In this document: piece by piece, positions 23,875-36,244 of the stretch
Layout of the letters: each line of letters opens with the position of its first letter
Numbering within the stretch: the first letter of the stretch is position 1
Assembly (NCBI RefSeq): GCF_025698545.1
Contig: NC_068571.1
Coordinates: 48,393,733-48,457,732 of the forward strand
DNA from: Gossypium raimondii
Taxonomy: Eukaryota > Streptophyta > Magnoliopsida > Malvales > Malvaceae
Direction: 5' to 3'
Length of the DNA stretch: 64,000 nt
Program-made: the position numbers and the translations under genes
Notes under the pieces: generated by a model
Database searches by the model: none
The model's input: the letters and a program-made list of their open reading frames with translations, nothing else
Told to the model about the DNA's origin: nothing

Positions 23875-26868
23875 ATGGGGCGTTTTGCTCTTCTCCTCTT
23901 ACTAGCTTTCGCTTCATTTCAAGCCCTTTGCTTCGCCGCTGATGATGATACGGTAATTTAATTTTCTACTTTTTAAAACCCCTGATTTTATTGAGATTTA
24001 TTTGAAACTGTGGAAATTGAAAGCTAGATTGACTTCCTGTTTTTGTGGGTTATTTTTAGGCCTTTTATGACTCATTTGATGAGCCATTTGATGGACGATG
24101 GATCGTGTCCGATAAAGATGATTACAAAGGTGAGATTTTTTTATAAATGATTTTATGTTTCTATTTATAGGGTCTCTTCAGTTGAATATTTTGTGGATCT
24201 GTTTTCTTCATGCTGGTTTTTAGGTGTTTAGAAGTGTTGATTGATTGTGGAGCTTGTTATTGTATTACTAGAAAAGATAATATCCTGAATAAATAATTGA
24301 AGGTTAAAATATGCTGTATTAGTCCCTCTACTTTTATAGAATTTGAGGTTTAGTCCCGGTTTTTACAAGTTAAAATTCAGTCCTCTTATTTTCTTTAGTT
24401 TAAATATTTTAGTCCGATAGTTTAAGTAACATGTTTATTTTTTTCAATCATATGCCACTTCACATTAGGGTAGCTTAATCAATATGCCAAATTGACAAAT
24501 TTTGACAGAAATTACTTATGATTTTAGTGATTTGACTGAGATTTTTAAATCAAAAAAGTTGGAGGACTTCATTTCTAACCTTTTAAGATCAGGGATTGAA
24601 TCTCAAATTTTGTCAAAGTACAGGGTCTAACATTATATTTTAACCACAATAGAAATGTTTCAACCTGACTTGATATTTGCTATTCAAGTTGAGTTAGTGA
24701 GGGGTTTTAAAGAAATTAAAAATCTAAAATATGGATAGAAATTTGATCTTTGGGGAAAGTAGATGTAGTGATCAAATATTTAATAATGTTTATGCTTTAT
24801 AATCCACCATTTCTTCGATCCTGAGCTGAAATTTAGGATTCATAATCCACCTTTTAATGTGGAATTAGCTGCCTTAGAGCTTTTTGGGCTTTTTGTTCTT
24901 GTTTTCCATTTAATGCACCTCTTTGTTCACTTGAATCCAGAGTTCCAATTTTGCTTCTCTGATGTTTATATAAATTGCATTCATAGCCATTCAAGATTTA
25001 AAAGAAATCATATAGTTACCCATTGGCATTTTTGTTATCATTATCCTTTTATTTTTAAGTGTGATATGAAATGACATACCCATTGGCCTATTAGATGTTT
25101 TAGGGAGTTGAAAGGTATATATTGATGGGGTTTGGGGGGTTGCAGGTGTATGGAAACATTCAAAGAGCGAAGGACATGATGACTACGGGCTTCTTGTGAG
25201 CGAGAAGGCACGGAAGTATGCGATAGTGAATGAGCTCAATGAGCCTGTGAGTCTCAAGGATGGAAGCACTGTGCTTCAGTTTGAGACTCGCTTTCAGAAT
25301 GGGCTTGAATGTGGTGGTGCATATTTGAAATACCTTCGTCCTCAAGAGGCTGGATGGAAGGCTAAGCTATTTGACAATGAATCCCCTTACTCTATCATGT
25401 TTGGACCTGACAAATGTGGAGCCACAAACAAGGTTCACTTCATCTTGAAGCATAAGAATCCTAAAAGTGGGGAATACGTCGAACATCATCTTAAATACCC
25501 ACCCTCTGTCCCATCTGACAAGCTTACTCATGTGTACACTGCGATCTTGAAGCCTGACAACGAGGTTAGAATTCTGATTGATGGGGAAGAGAAAAAGAAG
25601 GCTAACTTCCTCTCAGCTGATGATTTTGAGCCACCACTTATCCCTGCTAAGACGATTCCTGATCCAGACGATAAGAAACCTGAGGACTGGGATGAGAGAG
25701 CCAAAATTCCCGACCCAAATGCTGTAAAGCCGGATGATTGGGATGAGGATGCTCCCATGGAAATTGAAGATGAGGAGGCTGTGAAACCAGAAGGATGGTT
25801 AGATGATGAGCCTGAGGAGATAGATGATCCTGAGGCAACCAAGCCAGAAGATTGGGATGATGAAGAGGACGGTGAGTGGGAAGCCCCCAAAATTGATAAC
25901 CCGAAGTGTGAGACAGCCCCTGGTTGTGGTGAATGGAAGAGGCCAATGAAGATGAATCCAGCTTACAAGGGAAAATGGTCTGCTCCACTAATTGATAACC
26001 CCAATTACAAGGGTATTTGGAAGCCTCAAGAGATTCCAAACCCCGACTACTTTGAGCTTGATAAGCCTGACTTTGAGCCTATTGCTGCTGTTGGTATTGA
26101 GATTTGGACAATGCAAGATGGCATATTGTTTGACAATATTTTGATTGCCAAAAATGACAAGGTTGCTGAGTCATATAGGGAGACCACATGGAAGCCTAAG
26201 TTTGAGGTTGAGAAAGAAAAACAGAAGGCTGAGGATGAGTCCACTGATTCAGATGGACTTTCAGGCGTCCAGGTAATGCATTGGCAAGATTACTTTGTTA
26301 TTGTTGGTATGTTCCTATATCTTATCCAAATAACACTTTAAAGTTGGTAATTCCTTTCCTGCAGAAGAAGGTCTTTGATGTCCTTTACAAGGTTGCTGAT
26401 ATTCCTTTCTTAAGTGAATACAAGCTTCAAATCCTTGTAAGTTAATCTCAAATATGCTCCATCATATGCAAATCACTATTCATTAGTGAGATCCCTCTGA
26501 AATATTGTTTCTCTTTTAGGATCTCATTGAGAAGGCTGAGAAACAGCCAAACATCACCATTGGTGTCATCGTCTCCATTTTGGTGATTATCCTCACAGTT
26601 CTCTTCAGACTTCTTTTCGGTGGCAAGAAGCAAGTAAGAAATCTGAATCATTGGTCTATATGTTTGCATTTCATTCTTCCCGTAGCTTTTCGTCTTACTC
26701 AATTGATTAATTGTTGTGCAGCCAAAAGTAGAGAAGAATCCGGAGGTTGCTGAGACATCAAACAATCAATCAACCAGTGGAGAAAAGGCTGAAGAAGAAG
26801 AAGAAGAAGAAGAAGAAGAGAAAGAAGGAACCGCTGCTGCTCCTCGCAGAAGGAGGCGTGACACTTAA
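23875..26868 (+). CDS. CNX: Calnexin, ER membrane lectin chaperone
   Basis: Exons 23875-23952, 24060-24129, 25146-26272, 26365-26436, 26520-26633 and 26722-26868 give 535 residues. Calnexin binds monoglucosylated N-glycans on nascent glycoproteins in the ER lumen and assists folding with calcium. There is a signal peptide (residues 1-22). The lectin domain carries the family signature IMFGPDKCG (about 133-141) and ILKHKNP. The P-domain (about 219-350) has four acidic repeats of the KPEDWD type (229, 244, 263, 282) followed by four of the GEWEAPKIDNP / GKWSAP type. A membrane segment lies at about 460-482, and an acidic cytosolic tail with a poly-Glu run ends in an arginine cluster (RRRRR, then DT), an ER-retention type signal. 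The ATG at 23875 is chosen because it supplies the signal peptide. The neighbouring RBOH gene is convergent. Confidence 0.97.
24302..24645. mobile_element. MITE family B, copy in calnexin intron 2
   Basis: Inverted ends GGTTAAAATATG and ATATTTTAACC enclose about 344 bases with complementary arms (TAGTCCCTCTACTTTTATA against AAGTACAGGGTCTAA) and no coding capacity. Related elements lie at 32632, 44047, 45176 and 51252. Confidence 0.7.
26790..26817 (+). repeat. (GAA)n repeat coding poly-Glu in the calnexin tail
   Basis: A run of GAA codons in the last exon encodes the acidic cytosolic tail. It is likely to vary in length between alleles. Confidence 0.8.
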
Positions 26869-27888
26869 AACAGAGGTGAATGGTGATAATATGTTTTTAG
26901 TATGGGAAAATTTTTGGGCTTTAGAAGTGGTCTTCATAGCTGAAACATTCATGGTACCTGGTGATTTTTGTTTTTTTTTAGTTTTACTTGATGAAACATT
27001 ATTAGATTGTATTAATTGAAGAGTGTAAACAGAGACAATTTTTCATGTCATGTGCCTCAAAAGCAAAAACCAAGTAGAGGGAGTTGAAGTTTATGGTATG
27101 ATGGTGTTGAAACCCCCAACCTTAATGGATATGCTGGAACTTGTAGAATTTTGTTATAACTAGTCAGAAAAGTTTCATATATTTTCTCCCCATTTAGTAC
27201 ATCCATGCTTGTCTGCTTTAGTGGTTATCCGCATGTGCTTTTCACTTGAGTTGGAATGATATTTTTTAGTTGGTTTTGGTTTTTCCTGCTAAAACAAAGA
27301 AAAATACAGCCTTTAACTCAATTGAAAATTTTTTTATTATACCACTTACCTCCCATCAGTGTGGTATTAAGGAAATCAGATTAATTCCAATCAAATTATA
27401 AACATGATTTGTTACTATACAATCAAATGTCAAATGTATATCTAGATTAATTAGTTTTTCTTAAAACTGCTTTCAAAGAAATTGGAATAATTAATCCTTT
27501 TAATGAAAGTAGATAATTAAAGATAACTAATTTTGTATAATTTTGGTTAGTATAATAATTTTAATTTTATATATTATTATTTTACTTTTAATTTTAAAAT
27601 TAAACATATTCATCAAGTTTATGTAGAGGAATATTAATGTTGTGATAAATTGTTTTCAATAAATGATAGAAATTAAATTATTTTATTTTTTAATGAGAGT
27701 CTTATTCTTTTTGGTGTAGAAGAAAAACATTTTGTAAATAATCAACATTCTTTTTCCTTTTGGCTTTGCTCTTTTTCCGATCTGAAGACATTGTTTTTTG
27801 AATAAAATAATTGGACTAAATCGGTTAAGTTAATCGGTTATTCGAAAATGAATGATGTGACCGAATTTTATCTCCCTGAAAATCTTAT
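26869..27888. other. Convergent intergenic region between calnexin and RBOH
   Basis: The calnexin 3' untranslated region probably runs to about 27200. The rest is AT-rich and includes the RBOH 3' untranslated region on the other strand. No further gene is seen. The open frame at 26747-27019 is an overlapping frame of the calnexin last exon. Confidence 0.5.
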
Positions 27889-30800
27889 CTAAAAATTCTC
27901 TTTATGGAAATCAAACTTGGTGGAGGTGTTGCGCGAGAAATCCGAAGCTAGTTGCCTTAATTCCTCTATCAACGCTGGTATCCCACAGTAGAACACCCCT
28001 GCCATTGCCATTCAACATCAATTTATCAGGAACCAGAAGCAAAACAACAATAGAAAAAAGCTGCAATAGCTTCAGTGTACATACCGACTCTTGCATTGTT
28101 GTGCTTAACAGCAATTTGCTTATAGACCCTGCGCCAATCAGGCTTGGCAAAATGCGATTTTACTATTGTACCCGAAACAACATCGACGCCGTTCTTAGCA
28201 TGGTTGAGTGCTTGAAGCATGGTGATTAAAGCTGAACAAGCATCGCCTTCTTCGTATACACTGGTGCAGTAGTTATGGAGTTCTATCACATGGTTACGGT
28301 CCATTTCAGCTACTTCATTCATTATTCCTTTGAACCAATCAAAGGATTCTTGTTCCCTTGTCACCCAATAGAAGTATGCTCTCCTTGTCTTGAAGTTTTC
28401 TAGCCTTCTTTTGGAGTTTGAGAGACTGGTTTTATTAATAGCTGCTCCATTTCCGTTCTCAAGGGCATTCATGTTATCTTCTTCTTCTTCACCTTCTTGC
28501 TCTTCCTTGGCTTTGATGTTGTTCACTATGTCTTTCACAATGCTGATCATGGGGGTTGCTCCGATCCCCAATCCGATTAGCAAAACGATTTCGTATTTCT
28601 TGTAGTCTTGTGCCGGTGCTCCGTATGGTCCGTCGATTAGAACTCGTGGGAACCTGTTCAAATTTACCAGTGAGGTTGAAGATCATGTTGTTAGCATATC
28701 ATTTATCATGTGACGAAACAACATAAAAAGTCAACAACCGGAAGTATTCAATCCAAATTCAATAATGACATCATCTAGAAATTTTCTTTTAACTTTAAAT
28801 AACTCAAATCCAAAATGATCCAAACTTGAATAACTTAAACCTAAAATTACCTAAGCAAATAATCTGAAATGATCAGTATCCAAATTTACTTAAACTCAAA
28901 AACCCCACTGGCTAACCCAAATGCTTTCAACCTAAAATGACTCAAACCTTAAATAATAAAAACTCGAATTATCCAAATTTGAAATGACACCGAAATCGTA
29001 AAAATCGAAATGACCTGACTTATACCGTCCTGAGACCATCTCAACCTCCATCAAAGGAAGGTTTCTGAATATTCATTCATCTTGCCATAGCTTTTTCCTC
29101 ATAATTAGCTATTTCGTAACCGTTTTTGTTTGTTTTCAAACAAAATAATTTCCTTCATGAATCAGATACAGAAGAACACTCATGAGACATGGATATTTCC
29201 AAGGGTAATGCCTCGTCATGTATATATATGAAGCAAGAACCCCTAATTTAAGCCTATAGATCCAAATTATGCTACTAGTATTTGGGTATGTATATAGCAA
29301 AGGTATGGTTAGAATTTTTTGAGTTTTTTAAAGTATTTGTTGGATTCTTATATATCCCATATCCATGTGTCGGATATGGGGTACTTGAAAGAAAAATGAA
29401 GAATCCAAGCAACATAGGAAATAGAAAGAAGAAAAGATGTCGATGAAGTTAATGGTTAAGCTGAACTTTTTTTTTATCTAAGTTAGGCCTTGAATTTGGC
29501 AATTGTTCCTATATTAGGGCTTGAATTTTTTTTGCCCTAGTCCTTGAAAACTCTAAAGTTCAAGCCTCAATATGGGAACAATTGAATTTCATGCTCCAAT
29601 ATGAGAATAATTGCCAAGTTTAGAGATTAACTTAGACAACAACAAAAAATTCAAACTCCAATTTGAGAACAGTTGCTTAGTCCTAGTCTCAATGATGGAA
29701 TAATTGCTAAGTTCAAGGTCTAATTTGAACAAAAAAAAATTCAACCCCTAATATGAGAAAAATTGTCTAAGTTTAAATCTCAAATAATGATTTAACCCTA
29801 AAGTTAATCTTGAGTTTACCACTTACTTGGGGTTGTTAGTTCCTTGCAAGCAATCAGCTCTAAGGAGGCCACTTTTCCCATCAGTAGGTTGTTGACACAC
29901 CTGGAGAAAAACAAATTCAACATAAATCTCAACAGCCTTAACAACATTTCCAACATTAAAAGTCTTATTATGGAGTAGTTAGGATATTAAATAAATCCGC
30001 TAAATAGATGGCTTAGCAGCCTCAACTTCTCAACCTTGAAAAACAAGATATATTATAAAGGGTTAAATCATTTTTGGGGCCTGAACTTAGCAACTGTTTT
30101 CACATTGAGGCTTGAATTTGGTAATGGTTCCCATATTGGGGTTTACATTTTTTTTTCAAGTTAGACTCTAAACTTGATAATTGTTCCCACATTGGAGGCC
30201 TTAACTTTTTTTGCTCAAGTTAATCCCTAATATTTCTTTGAAATTTGTGAAGTTCAGGCCCCAATGCGGGAACAATTATCAAGTTCAGGGACTAATTTGG
30301 ACAAACAAAAATTCAAGCTCTAATGTGAGAATAGTTGTCTAGTTCAAGACCCAGTGTGGGAATAATTATCAAGTTCAAGACCTAACTTGAATAGAAAAAA
30401 GTTCAGAGAATGGTTGCCAAATTCAGGCTCAAATAGTAATTTAACCCTATTATAAAACTCAAGTTTAGCTTAATTGATTCGTGCAGCAGGTTAAAGATTA
30501 GAATCTCAACAGATCCCTACCCTTTATTCATAAAACTCGGGTAACTTACCTCTGAAAATACGGTCCTAAGTTGTCCTGTCCAATCACCGAGAGTCCTTAT
30601 ATGAACACTGAGATAGTCATCTCCAGGGGCAGAAGTAATCGAAAATGGATGCCTGTTTCCATGTAACCAAATCATTATCATGTTAGAAAAAGAAGTTAAA
30701 CAAAACCAAATACAAGGCTATGTTTGAACCAGAATAAGTCTAAGACTTACCATTCAAATGGAGACACCGCAGCGCAATTGACAAACATGTATTGTCCACT

Positions 30801-33800
30801 CTTGTATCGAAAACCATGTGGTTTTGACATGTGAAGTGCTAGTACCTTTCCAGGATAAACAGCAACCTGCAAATTTTCACTGGCTGAATTAGAAACCATG
30901 AATTTTATTAAATATTGCATTGGATTTGGTAAAAGTATCAAGAAGCCCCTGTACTAAGAGTTGGATTGCATTTTGCCCCCTTCACTAAAAAATTGGACAA
31001 ATTAGTCATTGTATGTTAAATCAAAGAGCAAACTGATCTTTCTATTAAAATTTTCATCCATTACTACTATTAAAATTTGATCCATGTATATAAGTATGAT
31101 GTACAGTGGCATGCCATGTATCACTAGCTGGTTATTCCATTAGTCACACCAGCTTTTGACCGTACGAATAAATGGAAATTTTAATATTAAATGACCAATA
31201 CACTCTTTGAACTAATGTACAATGACTAGTTTGTCCATTTTTTTAGTAGAGAGGGTAAGATACAATTTGACTCCTAGTACAGGTGCCTTTTACTGATTGA
31301 ATTATGTGTAATGACAATTAGCTTACCTTCAGTATTGCAACAGCCTTGATGCTTGATCTAAGCAGCCTGGTCAATCTTTCACATAAATAAAGGAAAACTG
31401 GAATTGCCAAGTACATCCAAGTCTGCCATGTTCAAAACAAATCAAGTTCAACAGATATGTTTATTACAGAACTTAGTTCTTTGTAACTCGAATTTGTGGT
31501 CATTGCTTACCGTTTTCTTGCAAAATTTAGTGGTCAAGAAGAGCTTAATTCCATGGACAATAAGAAGAGTATAAACAATGACAAATAGATGGTGAGAATA
31601 CCAAAAGGCATTGAAGCCTGTAAGCTTCTTGAGAGGCTTGGGAAGGTTCTTCATCTTACCCCGTCTGAACCACGGTGTGGCTAACGTGAAAGCTATAGCC
31701 ATTAACACCACCATTACAATCCCAGTAATTCCTTCTACATGCCTAACAAAATGCCAGTAACTCGTGGGTTGCTTCCCAAAATATTTTATCATTGGTTCAT
31801 ACTGATCAGGTGTCGCAAGAAGCAGGCGAGGGAAATCGCACGCCAAATGAGCTATTCCGTGTATTCCAACCCCAATTGTAATCCCAACTGCTATAACCTG
31901 TACCAAAGCATTCAAATAACACAACTCATTCTGTAATTCCAACGGTAAAAGTACCATAGAGGCCCTAGTATTAGGATTTAGATTTCAAAAATGGACAGAT
32001 TAGTTCCTGAACATTAGATCAAAGGACAAATTGGTCCTTCTATTAAAAACACAATCTAATCCTAATATAGGAGCCTCCATAGTACTTTTATCTAATTCCA
32101 ACATGTATGCAATAAATCTTAAGTTAGCTAAACGTCTATATTACCTTGTGGAAGTTGAGGTTGTCATCAAAGGGAACTACAACACCTAGCTTTGTCTTGT
32201 TCCTTAACCAGGTGATGGTGTTACGACAGACCGGTAGCAGAATCAAAGCCATATTCAATTTAAGTGTCTCAGCTGCACCTTTGGCAAAGCAAACACAATG
32301 CCGCATCACATCAAATACATCTTTTCGTCTTCGATACTCAATATATTTGTATGTAAATAGGCCACACATAACCGCAATCCATAAAGCCATCACCCAAACT
32401 CTTTGCCAGTTATCTACCAAGAAATACTTGGTGCCCCTATAGAATCTCCTCAGTGGGTTATGGTCATGTGTAGGCTTAAGGTTCTGGCTTATCATTTGGC
32501 TCAGGATTCGGCTTTCTCCTCTTACAGATTGGTTTGGTGCTTGTAGAAGAAGCATTTCCAGGTTATTTATCTGGTTTAAAGTTTAAGAATTCTGGTCATG
32601 GAATTGAATTCAAAAGATAAAGGTTAAAGTATGTCATAGATCCCTCTATTCTTCATAAATTTGGAATTTAGTCCCTGTATCTTTATTTTCAGGAACTTAG
32701 TTCATTTACTTTTCAGATTTCAAAATTTAGGTTTAATTATTAACACTATTAAATTTGTCAGTGTGACATTTTGAAATAGAAAAAAAAATATTCACTTGGT
32801 AGTATTGTAACTAAAAAATGACGTTGTAATGAACTTAAATTTAACAAAGTCATTTTAACAGGATTAATAGTTGGAGCTGAATTTTGAAACCTGAAAAGTA
32901 GGGGGACTAAATTCTTAGAAACAAAAGCACATGGACTAAATTCCAAGTTTACAAAGATTATAGGGACTTATAACATATTTTAACCAAAAAAAATTTAAAA
33001 AACACAAAAGCCAACAATAATTGTAAGGGAATTTCTTGAATTTTACCATGATGTATCCCAAATTGTCAGGGTCTAATTCTTCCATAATCAAAGCTGCATA
33101 TTCCTCAGCTTGTTTCTGGATATTTGAGAGTTTGTTTGCAGAGGCACTGCGGCTTATAATCTGTGAAAGTAAATTAACAGTTAGATATAGAATAATTACT
33201 CTAAGGAACATATTATATGGTCAACTTTTTGGTTTAATATTTTATTTTAGATCGAGGAAACATATCCATATTCAACACTATATTTAAATTCAAACAACAT
33301 AGGCTGCATTTAGACCTATCAATTCTCACCCAACTCGACTTGACCTGTCCAATCAACCTAAACCCACACCGAGAGATGGAAGCTCCATCAAAGGGCTCAA
33401 AAATGGTAAATTTTATATTTAGTCTCTTAAATTTTTATGAAATTATATGTTAATATAATAGTAAAATTGCATTTTACCCTTCAATAATTTATGATTCATC
33501 TCTCACCCCTAAACTAAATTTTAGCTTGTCCCTGCCCACACCCAACTCAGTCCAATTTAACCATAAAAGACAACAACTTTAACTCGAATTTACCCTAATC
33601 AAGATTGATCACAATCAGAAGAATCCGAGCTTTAAAATGAAAACTCAACATTAAATAACCATAAACTTGTGATTGAAAGTGACCCGAAGTTGAAATGATC
33701 TAAATTCGTATTAACTCAACCCAAAAACTTAAACTTCACACCCGAAACTCAAACTCCAAAATGATAACCTATAGAGAACTTGAACCCGAAATTGACCAAA

Positions 33801-34720
33801 CACCTAACTCGATCCAACCAACTCGGAATCAAATCAGCAAAAATCAAATGTCTAGCTTAGAGCATGGCATGGCATAGCATACCTCTTTGACTTCCTCTTC
33901 AGTTATTCTTCCATCTGCATCTTTATCCACCCTGGCATTTTATCAAACATTTAACTCAGAAGGTAAGTTAAGGTGTTTATAAAGCTTATTGATGAACATT
34001 TAATCCGAGAAAATGTGAAAAAAGAATAAGCAAATTTTACATGTCAAAGAAAGTTTGAAGCCTAGCATCAAAGCTTTGATCCGAGATCTGATCCCAAAAG
34101 TATTTAAGGCGAACTTTATCAATTGAATCCCCATGAACGTTTTGTCTTCGAGCTAGTGCATCAAACAACAACCCAGCAAATTCCTTCGACTCCATTCCTA
34201 TACATTCCCCAAACTGTGAACGAGGCAAATACCCATTGTTCGAACCAGTAATTTCATCAAACCGTTTTTCAACAGCTGCCCATCCATGTCCACCATCAGT
34301 CTTGCTTATGAACTTAAGTCCTGTCAAAGCATGAGCCGCTGCGGATTTCGTCCGATCGAACCGAGCTGGCTTCTTGGCGAACGATGTTAAACGCTTCAAT
34401 TCATGACTCACTTGCCTAATCTTAGCCGAAGCATTCCTCGCCATTAATGAACCCAAAGTAGTTCGCTTCTCAAGACCTTTGGCAAGCAAAGCCAACTCTG
34501 GGTCTTGTTCCAAATCGTCTCCATTTGCAGCTTTTAAACTATGAACCGCCACCGAATCATCGCAAACATCGAGGGTAATCTCAACGTAGCCATCGTCTTT
34601 CGATGAGCTCGAATCCGGGACGTTGAACCGAGCACTTTTCCTTGGTACCCTTTTGTTTAAAGGTCCACTTAATGGACCACTATGGGGAACTTTATCAGTC
34701 CCTAAATCCTCTGAACTCAT
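27889..34720 (-). CDS. RBOH: Respiratory burst oxidase homolog (NADPH oxidase), RBOHA/C/D-like
   Basis: Eleven exons on the minus strand: 34720-34041, 33931-33883, 33160-33047, 32570-32145, 31897-31511, 31422-31327, 30866-30751, 30652-30550, 29900-29827, 28653-28085 and 27998-27889. All are in frame, giving 907 residues. The enzyme passes electrons from cytosolic NADPH through FAD and two hemes to apoplastic oxygen, making superoxide for signalling and defence. It has a regulatory N-terminus, EF-hand 1 ([12 protein letters not shown], about 229-240) and a weaker EF-hand 2 (from about 273). Membrane segments carry heme histidines (FHKVIAVG..GIHGIAH and [18 protein letters not shown]). The FAD motif is [12 protein letters not shown], the NADPH motifs are [10 protein letters not shown] and GLGIGATPM, and the C-terminus is FDFHKENF. 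Start: the first in-frame ATG is at 34720; a GTG upstream is not used. An acidic insert ([10 protein letters not shown]) follows the NADPH glycine motif. Synteny suggests RBOHA. Confidence 0.96.
28790..29030. repeat. Degenerate short-unit repeat, RBOH intron 10
   Basis: Complement of the GGGTCATTT-like unit found in SURNod19 intron 2: words such as AAATGATCCAAACTTGAATA, ACTTAAACCTAAAATTACC and AAATGACTCAAACC recur about every 20 bases. Confidence 0.5.
29454..29798. mobile_element. MITE family E, copy 1 (RBOH intron 9)
   Basis: The ends GGTTAAG and ATTTAACCC are flanked by near-identical 10-base repeats (TGAAGTTAAT at 29444-29453, TAAAGTTAAT at 29799-29808). The arms repeat words such as CAATTGTTCC and GGAACAATTG in inverse order. 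It lies in the intron between the exons at 29900 and 28653. Confidence 0.7.
30060..30447. mobile_element. MITE family E, copy 2 (RBOH intron 8)
   Basis: Perfect terminal inverted repeats GGGTTAAAT / ATTTAACCC, flanked by a perfect 9-bp target duplication TATTATAAA (30051-30059 and 30448-30456). The interior has inverted copies of a unit around AACTTGATAATTGTTCCCAC. A 9-bp duplication again points to Mutator-type transposition. Confidence 0.85.
30928..31295. mobile_element. MITE family A, copy 2 (RBOH intron 6)
   Basis: The ends GGTAAAAGTATCAAG and CTTTTACTG match the element at 15000. The internal sequence is collinear with that copy (TTGGATTGCATTTTGCCCCC near the left, TACAATTTGACTCC near the right). 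Flanks ATTGGATTT and ATTGAATTA are an eroded 9-bp duplication. Confidence 0.8.
31944..32092. mobile_element. MITE family A, copy 3 (internally deleted, RBOH intron 4)
   Basis: Only 149 bases long but with intact family ends (GGTAAAAGTACCATAG / CTCCATAGTACTTTTATC). It is flanked by a perfect 10-bp duplication TAATTCCAAC (31934-31943 and 32093-32102). The middle of the family element is missing, so this is a deletion derivative that was either mobilised in this form or shortened later. Confidence 0.88.
32632..32985. mobile_element. MITE family B, copy in RBOH intron 3
   Basis: Inverted ends GGTTAAAGTATG and CATATTTTAACC enclose complementary arms. The core phrase ACTTGGTAG...AACTAAAAAATGACGTT is shared with the elements at 44047 and 45176. 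Confidence 0.75.
33560..33860. repeat. Degenerate short-unit repeat, RBOH intron 2
   Basis: Repeated words of the type AACTCGAATT, GAAAGTGACCCGAAG, TTGAAATGATCTAAATTCG and AACTCAACCCAAAAAC, of the same family as the repeats at 5800 and 28790. Confidence 0.5.
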
Positions 34721-34811
34721 ATTCTTCAACACTTAATGCTGCCAATGGATTGAAAACCAGAAGAAAAATGAAGGGTCTGCAAGTTTTAAGAGATGCAAGT
34801 GCTATGGTGCA

Positions 34812-34823
34812 TGTATATATATA
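34812..34823 (-). promoter_or_regulatory. Candidate TATA box of RBOH
   Basis: TATATATATA lies about 95 bases upstream of the RBOH ATG. On the minus strand it is preceded by a (CT)n run (plus-strand AGAGAGAG at about 34823-34838), a common plant core-promoter arrangement. Confidence 0.5.
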
Positions 34824-34839
34824 GAGAGAGAGAGAGCTT

Positions 34840-36244
34840 GAAGTAAAAATCTTCAACGAGGTATGGAAATGAAGATTTGCCTTAAATTATTGGACATGTT
34901 GGTGTTGGGTCATTATCAAATCATGATACTATGATCTATGGGGTGTTCGCATATGCTTAAACACAGTAAAAATAATATAAAATTTTAATATTTATTGGAG
35001 GTGGTTTGAAGTTTCCTATTCGACCTTTATTTCCACGTGCATGATTTTTTTTAATTTTCTCTCTCAGGAATTTATATAAAGCTTTTTTAATGGCTTTTAC
35101 TTTGTAATTGGCCTCACCTTCTTTGAAAGTGACCTGGAAATTTCTCTGGGAAAACCATTACTCCGAAGCTTTATTGGCTAATGGCTACTCCAACTCTTTT
35201 GTCTAAACAATGGTTGACCATGGTGGGAACAATGGTTGGTATATCTATTTCTGAGGTCGTTTTCCCAAAATACTTGATATAGCCCTTTTCTGGTATGGCA
35301 GACCTGTCGCATCAATTCTATTATTTGTGTTGATGTTGGGTATTAACAAGGGTGTAAGACATAGAGAAGGATGTGGTGATTCTGATGGAGGCCAGTTTAT
35401 TCTGTCTGAGCAAAGAGACAGAGGAGGTAAGTGAATAAAGGGATTAAGGTTGCAAAAGGGTATGTCGAGGATAATGAAGAGACTTGAATGCTTAAGGGTA
35501 AATCATTTCTTCATCGTACCGAGAGTATTTATAAGGAAGGTTTGGTGTTTGGTAATCTTGATGTGATAAACCTACTATCGTGCCATTTTTGTAGGATGCA
35601 TAAGAATGATGCTTATAATGAGACACATTCTGTCATTGCAAAAATGAGTTGTTGTCTCACAGGATGGTCGACCAAAATCCTTTAATCTCTTTTTTTGCAC
35701 TTTTCATGCTCATTTTATAATTCATGTTTGAGATTTATGGCTATTTATCCCAACAGTGCCATCTTTAAGATTCGAACTCCATTTTTCTCTTGAAAATACA
35801 ATGTGTCTTGCCATTGCATCCTGCATTTGTTAGTTACTCTAGTCCTTATTCTAAATATGTAAACAGTGCAGCCATTTGGAGCATATTGTAACCTTTAAAT
35901 GTTAAGTTTATAATTTAGCCTCAAATTAATTAATCCAACGCAAATTGTGAGTTAAAAATCCTAAAATGATAAATTTAACTTTTAATCATTTAAAATCATA
36001 AAATTTTAAATTAAAATATAATAAAATTGTATTTTATCTCAAAATGATAAAATTTTATTTAACCCTCTAGAATCTTATAAAAATATAAATTATTAAAATA
36101 ATAAAATTACATTTTAACTCTCACTTACAATTTAATTCTAACTCTTAAAAAAATCTGTAACTTTGCGTTGTTTAAGAAAATGCTTGCACTAAGGAAAGAT
36201 TCTTTCAACTTATTTTAAAATAATCTATTTTAAATTTATCAAAT
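34840..36244. other. RBOH upstream region
   Basis: Upstream regulatory DNA of RBOH, then a more mixed stretch at 35020-35700 with short open frames (for example 35488-35685) that match nothing known. It may be old retroelement DNA. No gene is supported. Confidence 0.4.

Noticed and set aside
25528..26039. Long minus-strand open frames (25528-25890 and 25647-26039) across calnexin
   Set aside because: They are antisense shadows of the acidic P-domain repeats; their Ser/Gly or Pro/His/Leu-rich sequence mirrors the codons of the sense strand.
25196..26341. ATG at 25196 as the calnexin start and TAA at 26339 as its end
   Set aside because: The ATG lies inside the third exon and would lose the signal peptide. 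The tail after residue 425 reads into intron 3, and spliced exons restore the membrane segment and tail.
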